From contig JAICJJ010000086.1 of NCBI GenBank assembly GCA_025928535.1, positions 1-8,660 of the forward strand: a stretch of DNA of 8,660 nucleotides, written 5' to 3'. The notes beneath the pieces were generated by a model. The model saw only the letters and a list, made by a program, of their open reading frames with translations, was not told the origin of the DNA and ran no database searches. The stretch comes from Thermomicrobiales bacterium (lineage in GTDB: Bacteria > Chloroflexota > Chloroflexia > Thermomicrobiales > UBA6265). Position 1 is the stretch's first letter; each line of letters starts with the position of its first letter. The position numbers and the translations under genes were made by a program. Below are positions 1 to 6,742 of this stretch, in pieces.

Positions 1-629
1 AAAAATTCGGCGCGGGTGTCCGCCCGTCGCCGAAAACCGCCGCGCACCGCCGAGGTGACCATCGTCGCCCCCGGCTTGTGAATGCCGCGAATCGTCATGC
101 AGGTGTGGACTGCCTCGATCACCACGCCGCAGCCGTCAGGCCGGACTTCTTCCATCAATGCGTCGGCGATTTCGCTCGTCAGCCGCTCCTGCACCTGCGG
201 CCGGCGGGCGTAGCCATCGACCAGCCGCGCCAGTTTGCTCAGGCCGACCACTCGTCCCTGCGGGATGTAGCCAATGTGGGCGTGGCCGGTGAAGGGGAGC
301 AGATGGTGCTCGCAGAGCGAGGCGAAGGGGATGTCGCGCAAGACGACCATCTCCTTGTGCCCTTCGTCGAAGGTGACGCCGAGATGCCGCCGCGGGTCTT
401 CCCGCAGCCCGGCGAAGAGTTCGGCGTACGACTCGGCCACGCGCGCCGGCGTCCGGCGCAGCCCTTCGCGATCGGGGTCTTCCCCGAGGGCGAGCAGGAT
501 TTCCCGCACCGCCCGCTCGATCCGTGGCAGATCGAACGGTTCCGGCGTGACGACGCCCGGCCGCGGCCCTATGCTGGACCGGTCGCCCGCGTCGAGCGCG
601 AATTCTGGCGCGATCCCGTCGTCGCTCAC
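1..629 (-). CDS. folE: GTP cyclohydrolase I (3' end cut by window)
   Basis: Converts GTP to 7,8-dihydroneopterin triphosphate plus formate in the cytoplasm, the first step of tetrahydrofolate/pterin synthesis. The 209 visible residues carry the family signatures: CEHHLLPF at about 106-113, [15 protein letters not shown] at 121-135, [10 protein letters not shown] at 142-151 and HTCMTIRG at 175-182. By alignment to the E. coli enzyme, C106, H109 and C177 are the zinc ligands, and H108 and H175 are catalytic histidines. The last visible residues, TRAEF, match the usual extreme C-terminus, so only a few residues should be missing. I chose GTG at 629 because GGGAGG (642-637) lies 7 nt upstream and the start overlaps the folB stop by 4 bp (GTGA), which implies translational coupling. 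The first ~30 residues are a low-conservation extension. Identity is near certain. Confidence 0.97.
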   Translation of the reverse strand, partial: MSDDGIAPEFALDAGDRSSIGPRPGVVTPEPFDLPRIERAVREILLALGEDPDREGLRRTPARVAESYAELFAGLREDPRRHLGVTFDEGHKEMVVLRDIPFASLCEHHLLPFTGHAHIGYIPQGRVVGLSKLARLVDGYARRPQVQERLTSEIADALMEEVRPDGCGVVIEAVHTCMTIRGIHKPGATMVTSAVRGGFRRRADTRAEF

Positions 630-1009
630 ACGCCGTCCTCCCGCGTCCGCCGAATCCGGACGCCCGCCGCCACCAGCATCGCCCCTTTCAGCGCGACCTC
701 CGGCTTGCGGACCGTCACCTCCACCGAACGCGCACGGGGAAAGCCGGCCAGCAGATCGGCCGCGACGGCTTCGGCCACCGCTTCGATCAGAGCGCGCGGC
801 TCCCCTTCGACGATGGCGCGCACCCGCTTGTAGACGGCGCTGTAGTTGATCGTCGCCGCCAGATCGTCGGCTCGTCCCGCCGCGCGCAGATCGGCCGCCA
901 GCCGCACATCGACGACGAAGCGCTGGCCGAGCGCCCGCTCTTCCGGATTGACCCCGTGATACGCGTAAAAGCGCAGCCCTTCGAGAAAGACCTCGTCCAG
1001 ATCGTCCAT
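626..1009 (-). CDS. folB: Dihydroneopterin aldolase
   Basis: Cleaves 7,8-dihydroneopterin to 6-hydroxymethyl-7,8-dihydropterin and glycolaldehyde in folate synthesis; family members often also epimerise the substrate. The 127-residue protein begins [20 protein letters not shown]. Aligned to the S. aureus enzyme, the conserved residues are E24 (in NPEERALGQ), Y56 (in INYSAVY), E76 (in ALIEAVAE) and K102 (in [10 protein letters not shown]). All expected active-site positions are therefore present. The frame stays open upstream to 1090, but that part would run into the sulfatase gene and lacks family similarity, so I chose ATG at 1009. No Shine-Dalgarno sequence precedes this ATG; instead a TATACT box ends 7 nt before it, compatible with a leaderless message. 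The 3' end overlaps folE by 4 bp, giving a two-gene pterin unit. Confidence 0.94.
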   Translation of the reverse strand: MDDLDEVFLEGLRFYAYHGVNPEERALGQRFVVDVRLAADLRAAGRADDLAATINYSAVYKRVRAIVEGEPRALIEAVAEAVAADLLAGFPRARSVEVTVRKPEVALKGAMLVAAGVRIRRTREDGV

Positions 1010-1016
1010 GCGGCGA

Positions 1017-1022
1017 AGTATA
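1017..1022 (-). promoter_or_regulatory. Putative -10 box of folB, possibly leaderless
   Basis: On the minus strand TATACT (5 of 6 to TATAAT) ends 7 nt before the folB ATG, so the predicted transcription start falls on or next to the start codon. The best -35 match at 16-nt spacing, TCGATC, fits only 3 of 6 and there is no extended -10 TG. The 35-bp gap after the sulfatase stop has no Shine-Dalgarno sequence, which is consistent with leaderless initiation, but the promoter rests on one hexamer. Confidence 0.35.
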
Positions 1023-1044
1023 GGCCGCGGCCCGGGAGGATCGA

Positions 1045-2496
1045 TCAGAGCGGCTGCGTGTCGAGCAAGCGGCAGCGATCGCCGGAGCATTGGACGAGAT
1101 CGGCCAGTCGTGCCGACAATTTGGCCTGGTCCGCCGGCGCGAGGCTGCCGGCCTGATTGTCCAACTCGAACGGGTCTTTCTTCAGATCATAGTCCTCACG
1201 CTCCCCCGTCTGATATTCCACATAGATGCTGTCGGTGGAACGCAGCGCGTTGAATGCCGGAATTTTCGACGGCTTCCCATGGCCGGCGTGGGGTCCTTGT
1301 CCGGCATTGTGATGGGAATGCGTCGGCCGCTCGACCAGAAACTGCTGGCGCCACTGCCCCGGCGAATTCCCCTGGAGCAGCGGCGCAAGCGAGCGACCGT
1401 CGACGAAGTCCGGGACAGTCGCTCCCGCCAGAGCCGCGATCGTCGGCGCCAGATCGATATTCAGGGCAAGCCGTTGCTCGCGCTGTCCCTTCGGCGTATC
1501 GGGTCCGACGACCAGCATCGGCACCAGAATGGCCTCCTCATATGGAGAGCCTTTCCCCTCGGCCCGTCGATGCTCGCCGAGCAAGAACCCATTGTCCGAG
1601 GTGAACAACAGGTAGGTCTGCTGTCGCACGCCCTCATTGTCCAGCGCCTGAACCAGTGTTCCCACCAGATCGTCGACCGCCAGCATGGTTTGCATTCGCT
1701 TTTGATAGAGTTGATCGATCTTGTGGATCTTGTGTTTGCTGAGGAGTTTTTCCTTTTTCACATAGTCGGGCTTGTCGCTCACGTCGGCTTCGTTGAACGA
1801 GGGAACGCGCGGCGCCTGGGCCTGCGAGAAGGCGTGGCGGTCGCGCTTCGGGGGCCTTGCCGGCAGGTGGGGCGCGTGCGTGGCGACATAGGCAAAGAAT
1901 GGAACGCCGGCGCTCGCCGAATCGTGGATGAAATCCGCCGTTCGCCTGGCGATCTCATCGGTGTCGTAGGCGCCGCCATGTGAGGAGACGACGTGGCCGT
2001 TGTCGCTCAGCGTGTAATGGACGTATTTCCCGTCAAGAAATGCCTCCCAGCGATCCCAGCCGGTCGGAACGTGATGCGGCGCTGTCTCGTAGCCGTTGAG
2101 ATACTTGCCGAACAATCCGGTGCGATATCCGGCATCGTGCAGCCACGTCGCAACGGTCGACTGCTCGTTGCCGCGTCGATGAAACGCGGCAAAGCCTCCG
2201 TGCTTGCTGTCGTTGCTCCAGACGCCATGGTTGTGCACGTACTGCCCGCGGAAGATGGACGCGCGGGACGGGGCGCAACTGGGCGTGGTGACAAAGAAGT
2301 TCGTGAACGTCAGTCCCTGCGCGGCGATGGCGGCAAGCGCCGGAAATTGCCTGGCCTGGATCGCGTCGTCCACGCTCCGCGCGTCGAGGTCGTCCGTCAC
2401 GATGAGGATGATGTTCGGCTGCGCGGCCGCGGCGACTTGGCGTTGTTGCTCCAGCGCTCCCAAGCCAAGCATGGCCAGAAACTCTCGTCGCCGCAT
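1045..2496 (-). CDS. Secreted sulfatase, N-acetylglucosamine-6-sulfatase-like (downstream copy)
   Basis: A type I, formylglycine-dependent sulfatase of 483 residues, predicted to hydrolyse sulfate esters, probably on a glycan, outside the cytoplasmic membrane. The N-terminus [10 protein letters not shown] resembles a twin-arginine signal, with a possible cleavage near VAAAA (21-25). D35-D36 in LIVTDD and D301-N302 in TSDNGF are the expected calcium ligands. C74 in CAPSR is the residue converted to formylglycine, with R78 next to it. K131 (GKYLNGY), H210, H309 and K315 fit other active-site positions. A His-rich stretch lies at 393-406, and the C-terminus has a C470-x4-C475 pair shared with the neighbouring sulfatase. 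The start is fixed by GGAGG (2510-2506), 9 nt upstream of the ATG. No formylglycine-generating enzyme is encoded in the window. The family is certain; the substrate is unknown. Confidence 0.95.
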   Translation of the reverse strand: MRRREFLAMLGLGALEQQRQVAAAAQPNIILIVTDDLDARSVDDAIQARQFPALAAIAAQGLTFTNFFVTTPSCAPSRASIFRGQYVHNHGVWSNDSKHGGFAAFHRRGNEQSTVATWLHDAGYRTGLFGKYLNGYETAPHHVPTGWDRWEAFLDGKYVHYTLSDNGHVVSSHGGAYDTDEIARRTADFIHDSASAGVPFFAYVATHAPHLPARPPKRDRHAFSQAQAPRVPSFNEADVSDKPDYVKKEKLLSKHKIHKIDQLYQKRMQTMLAVDDLVGTLVQALDNEGVRQQTYLLFTSDNGFLLGEHRRAEGKGSPYEEAILVPMLVVGPDTPKGQREQRLALNIDLAPTIAALAGATVPDFVDGRSLAPLLQGNSPGQWRQQFLVERPTHSHHNAGQGPHAGHGKPSKIPAFNALRSTDSIYVEYQTGEREDYDLKKDPFELDNQAGSLAPADQAKLSARLADLVQCSGDRCRLLDTQPL

Positions 2497-2622
2497 CGGT
2501 TGTCCCCTCCCCTTCGTCCGCGCAAACGTCTGAGTCCAACTCGATCCGTCATTTGTCCGAGGGCCGGACCGAATCGGCTCCCTCCCGGTCGCTCTTCCGT
2601 TCCCGGTCAGCGGCGGCTACGA
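2497..2622 (-). other. Spacer between the two sulfatase genes
   Basis: This 126-bp gap separates the tandem sulfatases. Its 3' part holds a strong purine-rich ribosome binding site (minus strand AGGGGAGGGG, 2513-2504) for the downstream gene. I see no convincing -35/-10 pair and no hairpin with a T-run. The genes are therefore probably co-transcribed, with independent translation of the second one. A short GTCCG/CGGAC inverted repeat is present but weak. Confidence 0.4.
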
Positions 2623-3894
2623 TCACGCGCCATTGGCTGAAGCGCCAGCGACATCGGCCGTTCGGCAGGAATCTCCCTGGCAGCCCTGCAAGAGTTCGAG
2701 ATGTTGCCGCGCCGCTTCCACCTGGGTCGCGTAGGCGGGGTCGTGCACCACGTTGTCGCGTTCGCCGGGGTCCTTCGTCCGGTCGAAGAAGTAACGCTTC
2801 TTGCCTTTGCGCTCCCAATAGAGCGCATCCTTGTTGACGGCATCCATGATCCGCGCGCCGACGAAGGTCGGCGTCTTGTCTTTCTTCGACCATCCTTCGA
2901 GCAAGATCGCGTCGCGGCTCGTTCCGTCGCGCAACGATCGGCCATCGATCGAATCAGGAGTGGAGACATTCGCGACATCGGCGATCGTCGGCGCCAGATC
3001 GATGTTGGCGACCAGGCGATCGTCGCTTGGTTTCCTGACGCCCGGAATGCGCGCTCGCATCGAAATGCGAACAGCTCCGTCATACGGCAACGCCTTGCCA
3101 ACGACGCCATGTTCGCCCATCATCCAGCCGTTGTCCGAAACCACGAAGACACACGCATTGTTCCATCGTGAACCCATCGCGTCGGCTATCGCCGCGACAG
3201 CGTCATCGACCGATGACAACGTCTCGAGCCGCCGCCGCTCGAGCCTGTTCAGATGCGGGCTGCCGTTCGGCACGGCGGCATTCGCAAATGCATGGCGATA
3301 CGGTGTGTCAGGAGTCGCCGGGTTGTGCGGCGCTTTCGGCGCGAACCAGAGAAACAGCGGCAGGTTCGGCGGGGCTGAATCGATGAACGAAACCGCTTGC
3401 TCCTGAAAAAGGGTGGTCGAGTATTCGCCATCCATCACATACTTCGGCTTGTCGTCGACCGCGTTCCAGACGTTCCATCCGGGCGCCGGCTGATGCCCTT
3501 GGTACCCGTTCAGGTATTTGCCGACGAGTCCTGAGTAATATCCGGCCGCTTGAAGCCAGACGGCCACGGTCTGCTCCACTTCGCCGACTTTTCGGACCAC
3601 GGAGGCGCCCCTTTGCGGGAGATAGTTGGTCCGGACGCCGTGGTTATGGGCGTACAGCCCCGTCAGCATGCTCGATCGGGACGGGCAGCAAAGCGGCGTG
3701 GTCGTGAAATAGTTCGGGAACACGGTTCCGTCCGCCAGGAGTTGCTTCGTTTTCGGCAGCGCCTGCCAGTCGCTGTCGCGCATGTCGTCGGTGACGATGA
3801 CGACGATGTCCGGCTTGTTCGGCGCCGCTGTAGCGGGCTGGCGTCGGCCGAGCGCGGCGGTCCCGGCGGCGGCAATGAATTCCCTCCGACGCAT
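2623..3894 (-). CDS. Secreted sulfatase, N-acetylglucosamine-6-sulfatase-like (upstream copy)
   Basis: A second formylglycine-dependent sulfatase, 423 residues from the ATG at 3894. The N-terminus MRRREFIAAAGTAALG again looks like a twin-arginine signal, with possible cleavage near ATAA (21-24). Expected residues are present: D36-D37 (VTDD), C69 in CCPSR as the formylglycine site with R73, K126 (GKYLNGY), H190, D254-N255 (SDNGW), H262 and K267. LCCPSR and the following AHNHGV recall human glucosamine-6-sulfatase. The C-terminus carries C405-x4-C410, as in its neighbour. The frame is open for 26 more residues upstream, but GGGAG 9 nt before this ATG and the signal-like sequence decide the start. 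It is shorter than its partner, mainly in the middle and C-terminal parts, so the two probably have different substrates. It is first in the operon behind a good promoter. Confidence 0.95.
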   Translation of the reverse strand: MRRREFIAAAGTAALGRRQPATAAPNKPDIVVIVTDDMRDSDWQALPKTKQLLADGTVFPNYFTTTPLCCPSRSSMLTGLYAHNHGVRTNYLPQRGASVVRKVGEVEQTVAVWLQAAGYYSGLVGKYLNGYQGHQPAPGWNVWNAVDDKPKYVMDGEYSTTLFQEQAVSFIDSAPPNLPLFLWFAPKAPHNPATPDTPYRHAFANAAVPNGSPHLNRLERRRLETLSSVDDAVAAIADAMGSRWNNACVFVVSDNGWMMGEHGVVGKALPYDGAVRISMRARIPGVRKPSDDRLVANIDLAPTIADVANVSTPDSIDGRSLRDGTSRDAILLEGWSKKDKTPTFVGARIMDAVNKDALYWERKGKKRYFFDRTKDPGERDNVVHDPAYATQVEAARQHLELLQGCQGDSCRTADVAGASANGA

Positions 3895-3934
3895 CGCGCG
3901 GTTCTCCCATTTCGACGATTGATGAACGCGTGCC

Positions 3935-3949
3935 GATTCTATACGAATC
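3935..3949. repeat. Short palindrome over the sulfatase -10 region
   Basis: GATTC-TATAC-GAATC has perfect 5-bp arms around a 5-bp centre and covers the -10 box. A wider imperfect symmetry adds CCGATT on one side and AATCGG on the other. The position would suit a repressor operator, but short palindromes can occur by chance and no regulator gene is in the window. Confidence 0.3.
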
Positions 3950-3964
3950 AATCGGCGGTGACAA
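3936..3964 (-). promoter_or_regulatory. Sigma70-type promoter of the sulfatase operon
   Basis: On the minus strand TTGTCA (3964-3959, 5 of 6 to consensus), a 17-nt spacer and TAGAAT (3941-3936, 5 of 6) form a near-ideal housekeeping promoter. Transcription would start near 3929, giving a leader of about 35 nt that contains the ribosome binding site. This is the best promoter match I found in the window. Confidence 0.6.
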
Positions 3965-4054
3965 GAAAGCACGACCCGATTTGCAGATGATTAGGTTGTC
4001 GTCAGATCGAGCGAGTCGAAAGAAGTCATCGGAGATCACGACGCTGGGCCGCAC

Positions 4055-4083
4055 TTGCCGTACACCGCGAAGGCCGCTATGGT
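4055..4083 (+). promoter_or_regulatory. Possible promoter of the 62-residue protein gene
   Basis: TTGCCG (4055-4060), a 17-nt spacer and TATGGT (4078-4083) each match the sigma70 consensus at 4 of 6 positions and are correctly spaced. A GC-rich leader of about 70 nt would follow. The 264-bp region 3895-4158 is a divergent intergenic region; beyond this site and the sulfatase promoter I see nothing else in it. Confidence 0.35.
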
Positions 4084-4158
4084 CATGGCCCGACCGGGTT
4101 CGCCGGGCCGGGCACGCCGGCGTTCGCGCGGGTGGCGCGTCCCGGGGAGGACTGTGTC

Positions 4159-4347
4159 ATGACCTACGATGTCGTCTACCGCGTCGGCGGAGAAGAACGG
4201 ACCGAACGGCTGGAAGCGGACGACGCCGCCTCCGCCGCCGCGGCGGCGCGGGCGCACGCCGGCGATGACGAAACGTTCGAGTTGATGCTCGTCCAGTTGC
4301 TCGATCCGTTCGAGCCGAGCCACGGCGAAACGCTCGCCGGCGCCTGA
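4159..4347 (+). CDS. Small acidic protein of unknown function (62 aa)
   Basis: I do not recognise this protein. Translation from ATG at 4159 gives 62 residues beginning MTYDVVYRVGGEERTERLEAD. The visible pattern is two possible beta-strands (about 2-9 and 13-20), an Ala-rich helix (about 22-35, AASAAAAARAHA) and a third strand (about 40-48, FELMLVQLL), suggesting a compact beta-beta-alpha-beta fold. It has no signal peptide, membrane segment or cysteine, and it is acidic. GGGGAGG (4144-4150) lies 8 nt before the ATG, a strong ribosome binding site that also argues against the in-frame GTG at 4132. It is read toward glgX but separated from it by 159 bp holding a palindromic repeat, so co-transcription is uncertain. 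Confidence 0.75.
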   Translation: MTYDVVYRVGGEERTERLEADDAASAAAAARAHAGDDETFELMLVQLLDPFEPSHGETLAGA

Positions 4348-4363
4348 GGGGCGGCGTAGAGTT

Positions 4364-4488
4364 CCCTCACCCCCGACCCCTCTCCCATTGCGATGGGCGA
4401 GGGGAGACGAATGCCGCCGCAGCGTTCGTGCTCCCCTCTCTTGCCGTAGCGGGCGGGGAGCCCTCTGGGCCGCGGCGGGGGGTGAGGG
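4364..4488. repeat. Palindromic intergenic repeat with competing stems (MITE/REP-like)
   Basis: A 125-bp element bounded by perfect 11-bp inverted ends, CCCTCACCCCC (4364-4374) and GGGGGTGAGGG (4478-4488). Inside are three more pairings. The first is 4377-4388 with 4393-4404 (12 bp, one mismatch, loop TGCG). The second is 4399-4411 with 4425-4438 (13 bp, one bulged G). The third is 4431-4436 with 4455-4460 (6 bp). Neighbouring stems share bases, so they cannot all form at once. It has no coding content, no transposase and no clear target duplication. The C-rich style resembles mobile palindromic repeats scattered between genes in many GC-rich bacteria. It fills most of the gap in front of glgX, so it may lie in its leader. 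Confidence 0.75.
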
Positions 4489-4506
4489 CAAAACGGGCAG
4501 CGGAGC

Positions 4507-6687
4507 GTGGTCGAATCTTCAGGCGCCGCAACCGACGACATGCCGATGGCGCCGGGGAGCCCCGATCCCCTCGGCGCGACCTGGGATGGCCACGGCGTCA
4601 ATTTCGCGCTCTTTTCCGAGCATGCCGACGCGGTCGACCTCTGCCTTTTCGACCACCCGGACGATCCGGTCGAATCGCGCCGCCTGCCGCTGCCGGAATG
4701 CACCAACTACGTCTGGCACGGCTATCTGCCCGGCCTCGGCCCCGGCCAGGCGTACGGCTACCGCGTCCACGGCCCGTGGCGGCCCGATCAGGGCGATCGC
4801 TTCAACCCGGGCAAATTGCTGCTCGACCCCTACGCCCGCGCCGTCGCCGGCCGGGTCGATTGGTCCGGGCCGGTCTATGGACACCAGACCGCGCCCCGCG
4901 CCAACGACCTGATCCTGGACGACCGCGACAGCGCGCCGTACGTGCCGCGCGGCGTCGTCATCGACCCGTTGTTCGACTGGGGCGACGACCGGCCGCCGCG
5001 CATTCCCTGGAACGACACGATCATCTACGAAACGCACGTCAAAGGCTTCACCGAGCGACATCCCGACGTCCCGCCCGACCTGCGGGGCAGTTATCCCGGC
5101 GTGGCGTCGCCCGCCGCGATCGACCATCTCCGCCGGCTCGGCGTCACCGCCGTCGAATTGCTGCCGATCCATGCGTTCGCCAGCGAAGCGTTTCTCGTCG
5201 CCCAGGGTCTGACGAACTACTGGGGCTACAACACGCTCGGCTTTTTCGCTCCCGACGCGCGCTACGCCAGTCTCCGGCCGGGCGCCGATCCGGTCCGCGA
5301 GTTCAAGACGATGGTCAAGGCGCTCCACGCCGTCGGGCTGGAGGTGATTCTCGATGTCGTCTACAACCACACTGCCGAGGGGAATCAACTCGGCCCGACG
5401 CTGTCGTTCAAGGGAATCGACAACGTCGCCTACTACCGGCTCGTGCCGGAACAGCCGCGCTACTACCTCGATTTCACCGGCACCGGCAACACCCTCAACG
5501 TCCGCCAGCCGCAAACCTTGCGCCTGATCATGGATTCGCTGCGCTATTGGGCGCAGGAGATGCGGGTCGACGGCTTCCGCTTCGATCTCGCCTCGGCGCT
5601 GGCGCGCGAGTTGTACGACGTCGACCCCTTCGGCTCCTTTTTCGACGTCATCCACCAGGACCCCGTGCTTTCCCGCGTCAAGTTGATCGCCGAGCCGTGG
5701 GACGTCGGCGAAGGCGGGTATCAGGTCGGCAATTTTCCGCCGCCCTGGACCGAATGGAACGGCAAATATCGCGACGCCGTCCGCCATTTCTGGCGCGGCG
5801 ACCGCTTGCCGCTCGGCGAGATGGGCTTCCGGCTGACGGGTTCGAGCGATCTCTATCAAAACGACGGCCGCTCGCCTGCCGCGAGCATCAATTTCGTCAC
5901 CGCCCACGACGGCTTCACCTTGCGCGACCTCGTCTCCTACGACCACAAGCACAACGAAGCCAACGGCGAAGACAACCGCGACGGCTCTGACGACAATATC
6001 TCCGCCAACTACGGCGTCGAAGGCCCGACCGCCGATCCGATGATCCTCGCCGTCCGCGACCGGCAGTCGCGCAATTTCCTGGCGACGCTCCTTTGCTCGC
6101 AGGGCGTGCCGATGATCCTCGGCGGCGATGAATTCGGGCGGACGCAGCGCGGCAACAACAACGCCTATTGCCAGGACAACGCGATCAGTTGGTACGACTG
6201 GAATCTCGACGACCGGGCGCGTTCGCTGCTCGATTTCACGCAGCGGCTCGTCGCGATCCGCAGGGGGCAGCCGGCGTTGCGCCGCCGCCGCTTCTTTCGC
6301 GGCCAACCCGATCAACCGGGCGAGGCGAAAGACATCGCCTGGCTGCGGCCGGACGGCAGCGAAATGACCCCGGCCGACTGGAGCGAATCGGGACGCGCGG
6401 CGATCGGGCTCTATCTCGCCGGGGACGAACTCGACGAACGCGACGCCGCCGGCCGGCCGATCGTCGGCGATTCGCTCGGCTTGCTGCTCAATGCCGGCGC
6501 GGCGCCGCTGGCGTTCGCCTTGCCGTCGCTGACGCCGAACCACCCCGATTGCTGGGAGGTGATGTTCGACACCGCGCGGCCGGAGCATGCGGCGGCGCGC
6601 GTCATCGCCGCCGGCCAAACCGTGCCGATGGCGCCCCGCTCGGTCGTCCTCTTGCGCCGCGCCGGGCCCGACAACGACGCCAACTGA
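4507..6687 (+). CDS. glgX: Glycogen debranching enzyme (GH13, isoamylase type)
   Basis: Hydrolyses alpha-1,6 branch points in glycogen or phosphorylase-limit dextrins in the cytoplasm. It is 726 residues from GTG, normal for GlgX/TreX enzymes. An N-terminal CBM48-like domain (about 16-110, PLGATWDGHGVNFALFSE) precedes the alpha-amylase barrel. The four GH13 motifs are present: DVVYNH (283-288), GFRFD with nucleophile D360, EPWD with acid/base E396, and TAHD with D468. NGEDNRDGSDDN and GVEGPT (about 486-507) are typical of the debranching subfamily, and a C-terminal beta domain follows to about 720. The start is uncertain: no good ribosome binding site precedes GTG 4507 or the ATGs at 4540 and 4546, and homologues usually begin just before PGxPxPLG, which favours the ATGs. 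It ends 55 bp from a convergent gene with no clear terminator between them. No other glycogen gene is visible. Confidence 0.96.
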   Translation: MVESSGAATDDMPMAPGSPDPLGATWDGHGVNFALFSEHADAVDLCLFDHPDDPVESRRLPLPECTNYVWHGYLPGLGPGQAYGYRVHGPWRPDQGDRFNPGKLLLDPYARAVAGRVDWSGPVYGHQTAPRANDLILDDRDSAPYVPRGVVIDPLFDWGDDRPPRIPWNDTIIYETHVKGFTERHPDVPPDLRGSYPGVASPAAIDHLRRLGVTAVELLPIHAFASEAFLVAQGLTNYWGYNTLGFFAPDARYASLRPGADPVREFKTMVKALHAVGLEVILDVVYNHTAEGNQLGPTLSFKGIDNVAYYRLVPEQPRYYLDFTGTGNTLNVRQPQTLRLIMDSLRYWAQEMRVDGFRFDLASALARELYDVDPFGSFFDVIHQDPVLSRVKLIAEPWDVGEGGYQVGNFPPPWTEWNGKYRDAVRHFWRGDRLPLGEMGFRLTGSSDLYQNDGRSPAASINFVTAHDGFTLRDLVSYDHKHNEANGEDNRDGSDDNISANYGVEGPTADPMILAVRDRQSRNFLATLLCSQGVPMILGGDEFGRTQRGNNNAYCQDNAISWYDWNLDDRARSLLDFTQRLVAIRRGQPALRRRRFFRGQPDQPGEAKDIAWLRPDGSEMTPADWSESGRAAIGLYLAGDELDERDAAGRPIVGDSLGLLLNAGAAPLAFALPSLTPNHPDCWEVMFDTARPEHAAARVIAAGQTVPMAPRSVVLLRRAGPDNDAN

Positions 6688-6742
6688 CCCTGGCGGCATC
6701 CGCTTCGGAACGGTCTGGAGAATCGGGGCGCTGATTGCCGGA

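Noticed and set aside
78..833. 251-codon plus-strand frame over folE/folB
   Set aside because: It is antisense to two genes with full sets of conserved residues and has no recognisable domain.
4377..4404. Hairpin after the 62-residue gene as intrinsic terminator
   Set aside because: The stem is good but is followed by AGACGAAT rather than a T-run, and it is better explained as part of the larger palindromic repeat.
4428..5990. 520-codon plus-strand frame overlapping glgX
   Set aside because: It is Arg/Pro-rich low-complexity translation in a shifted frame of a well-recognised enzyme; no independent support.
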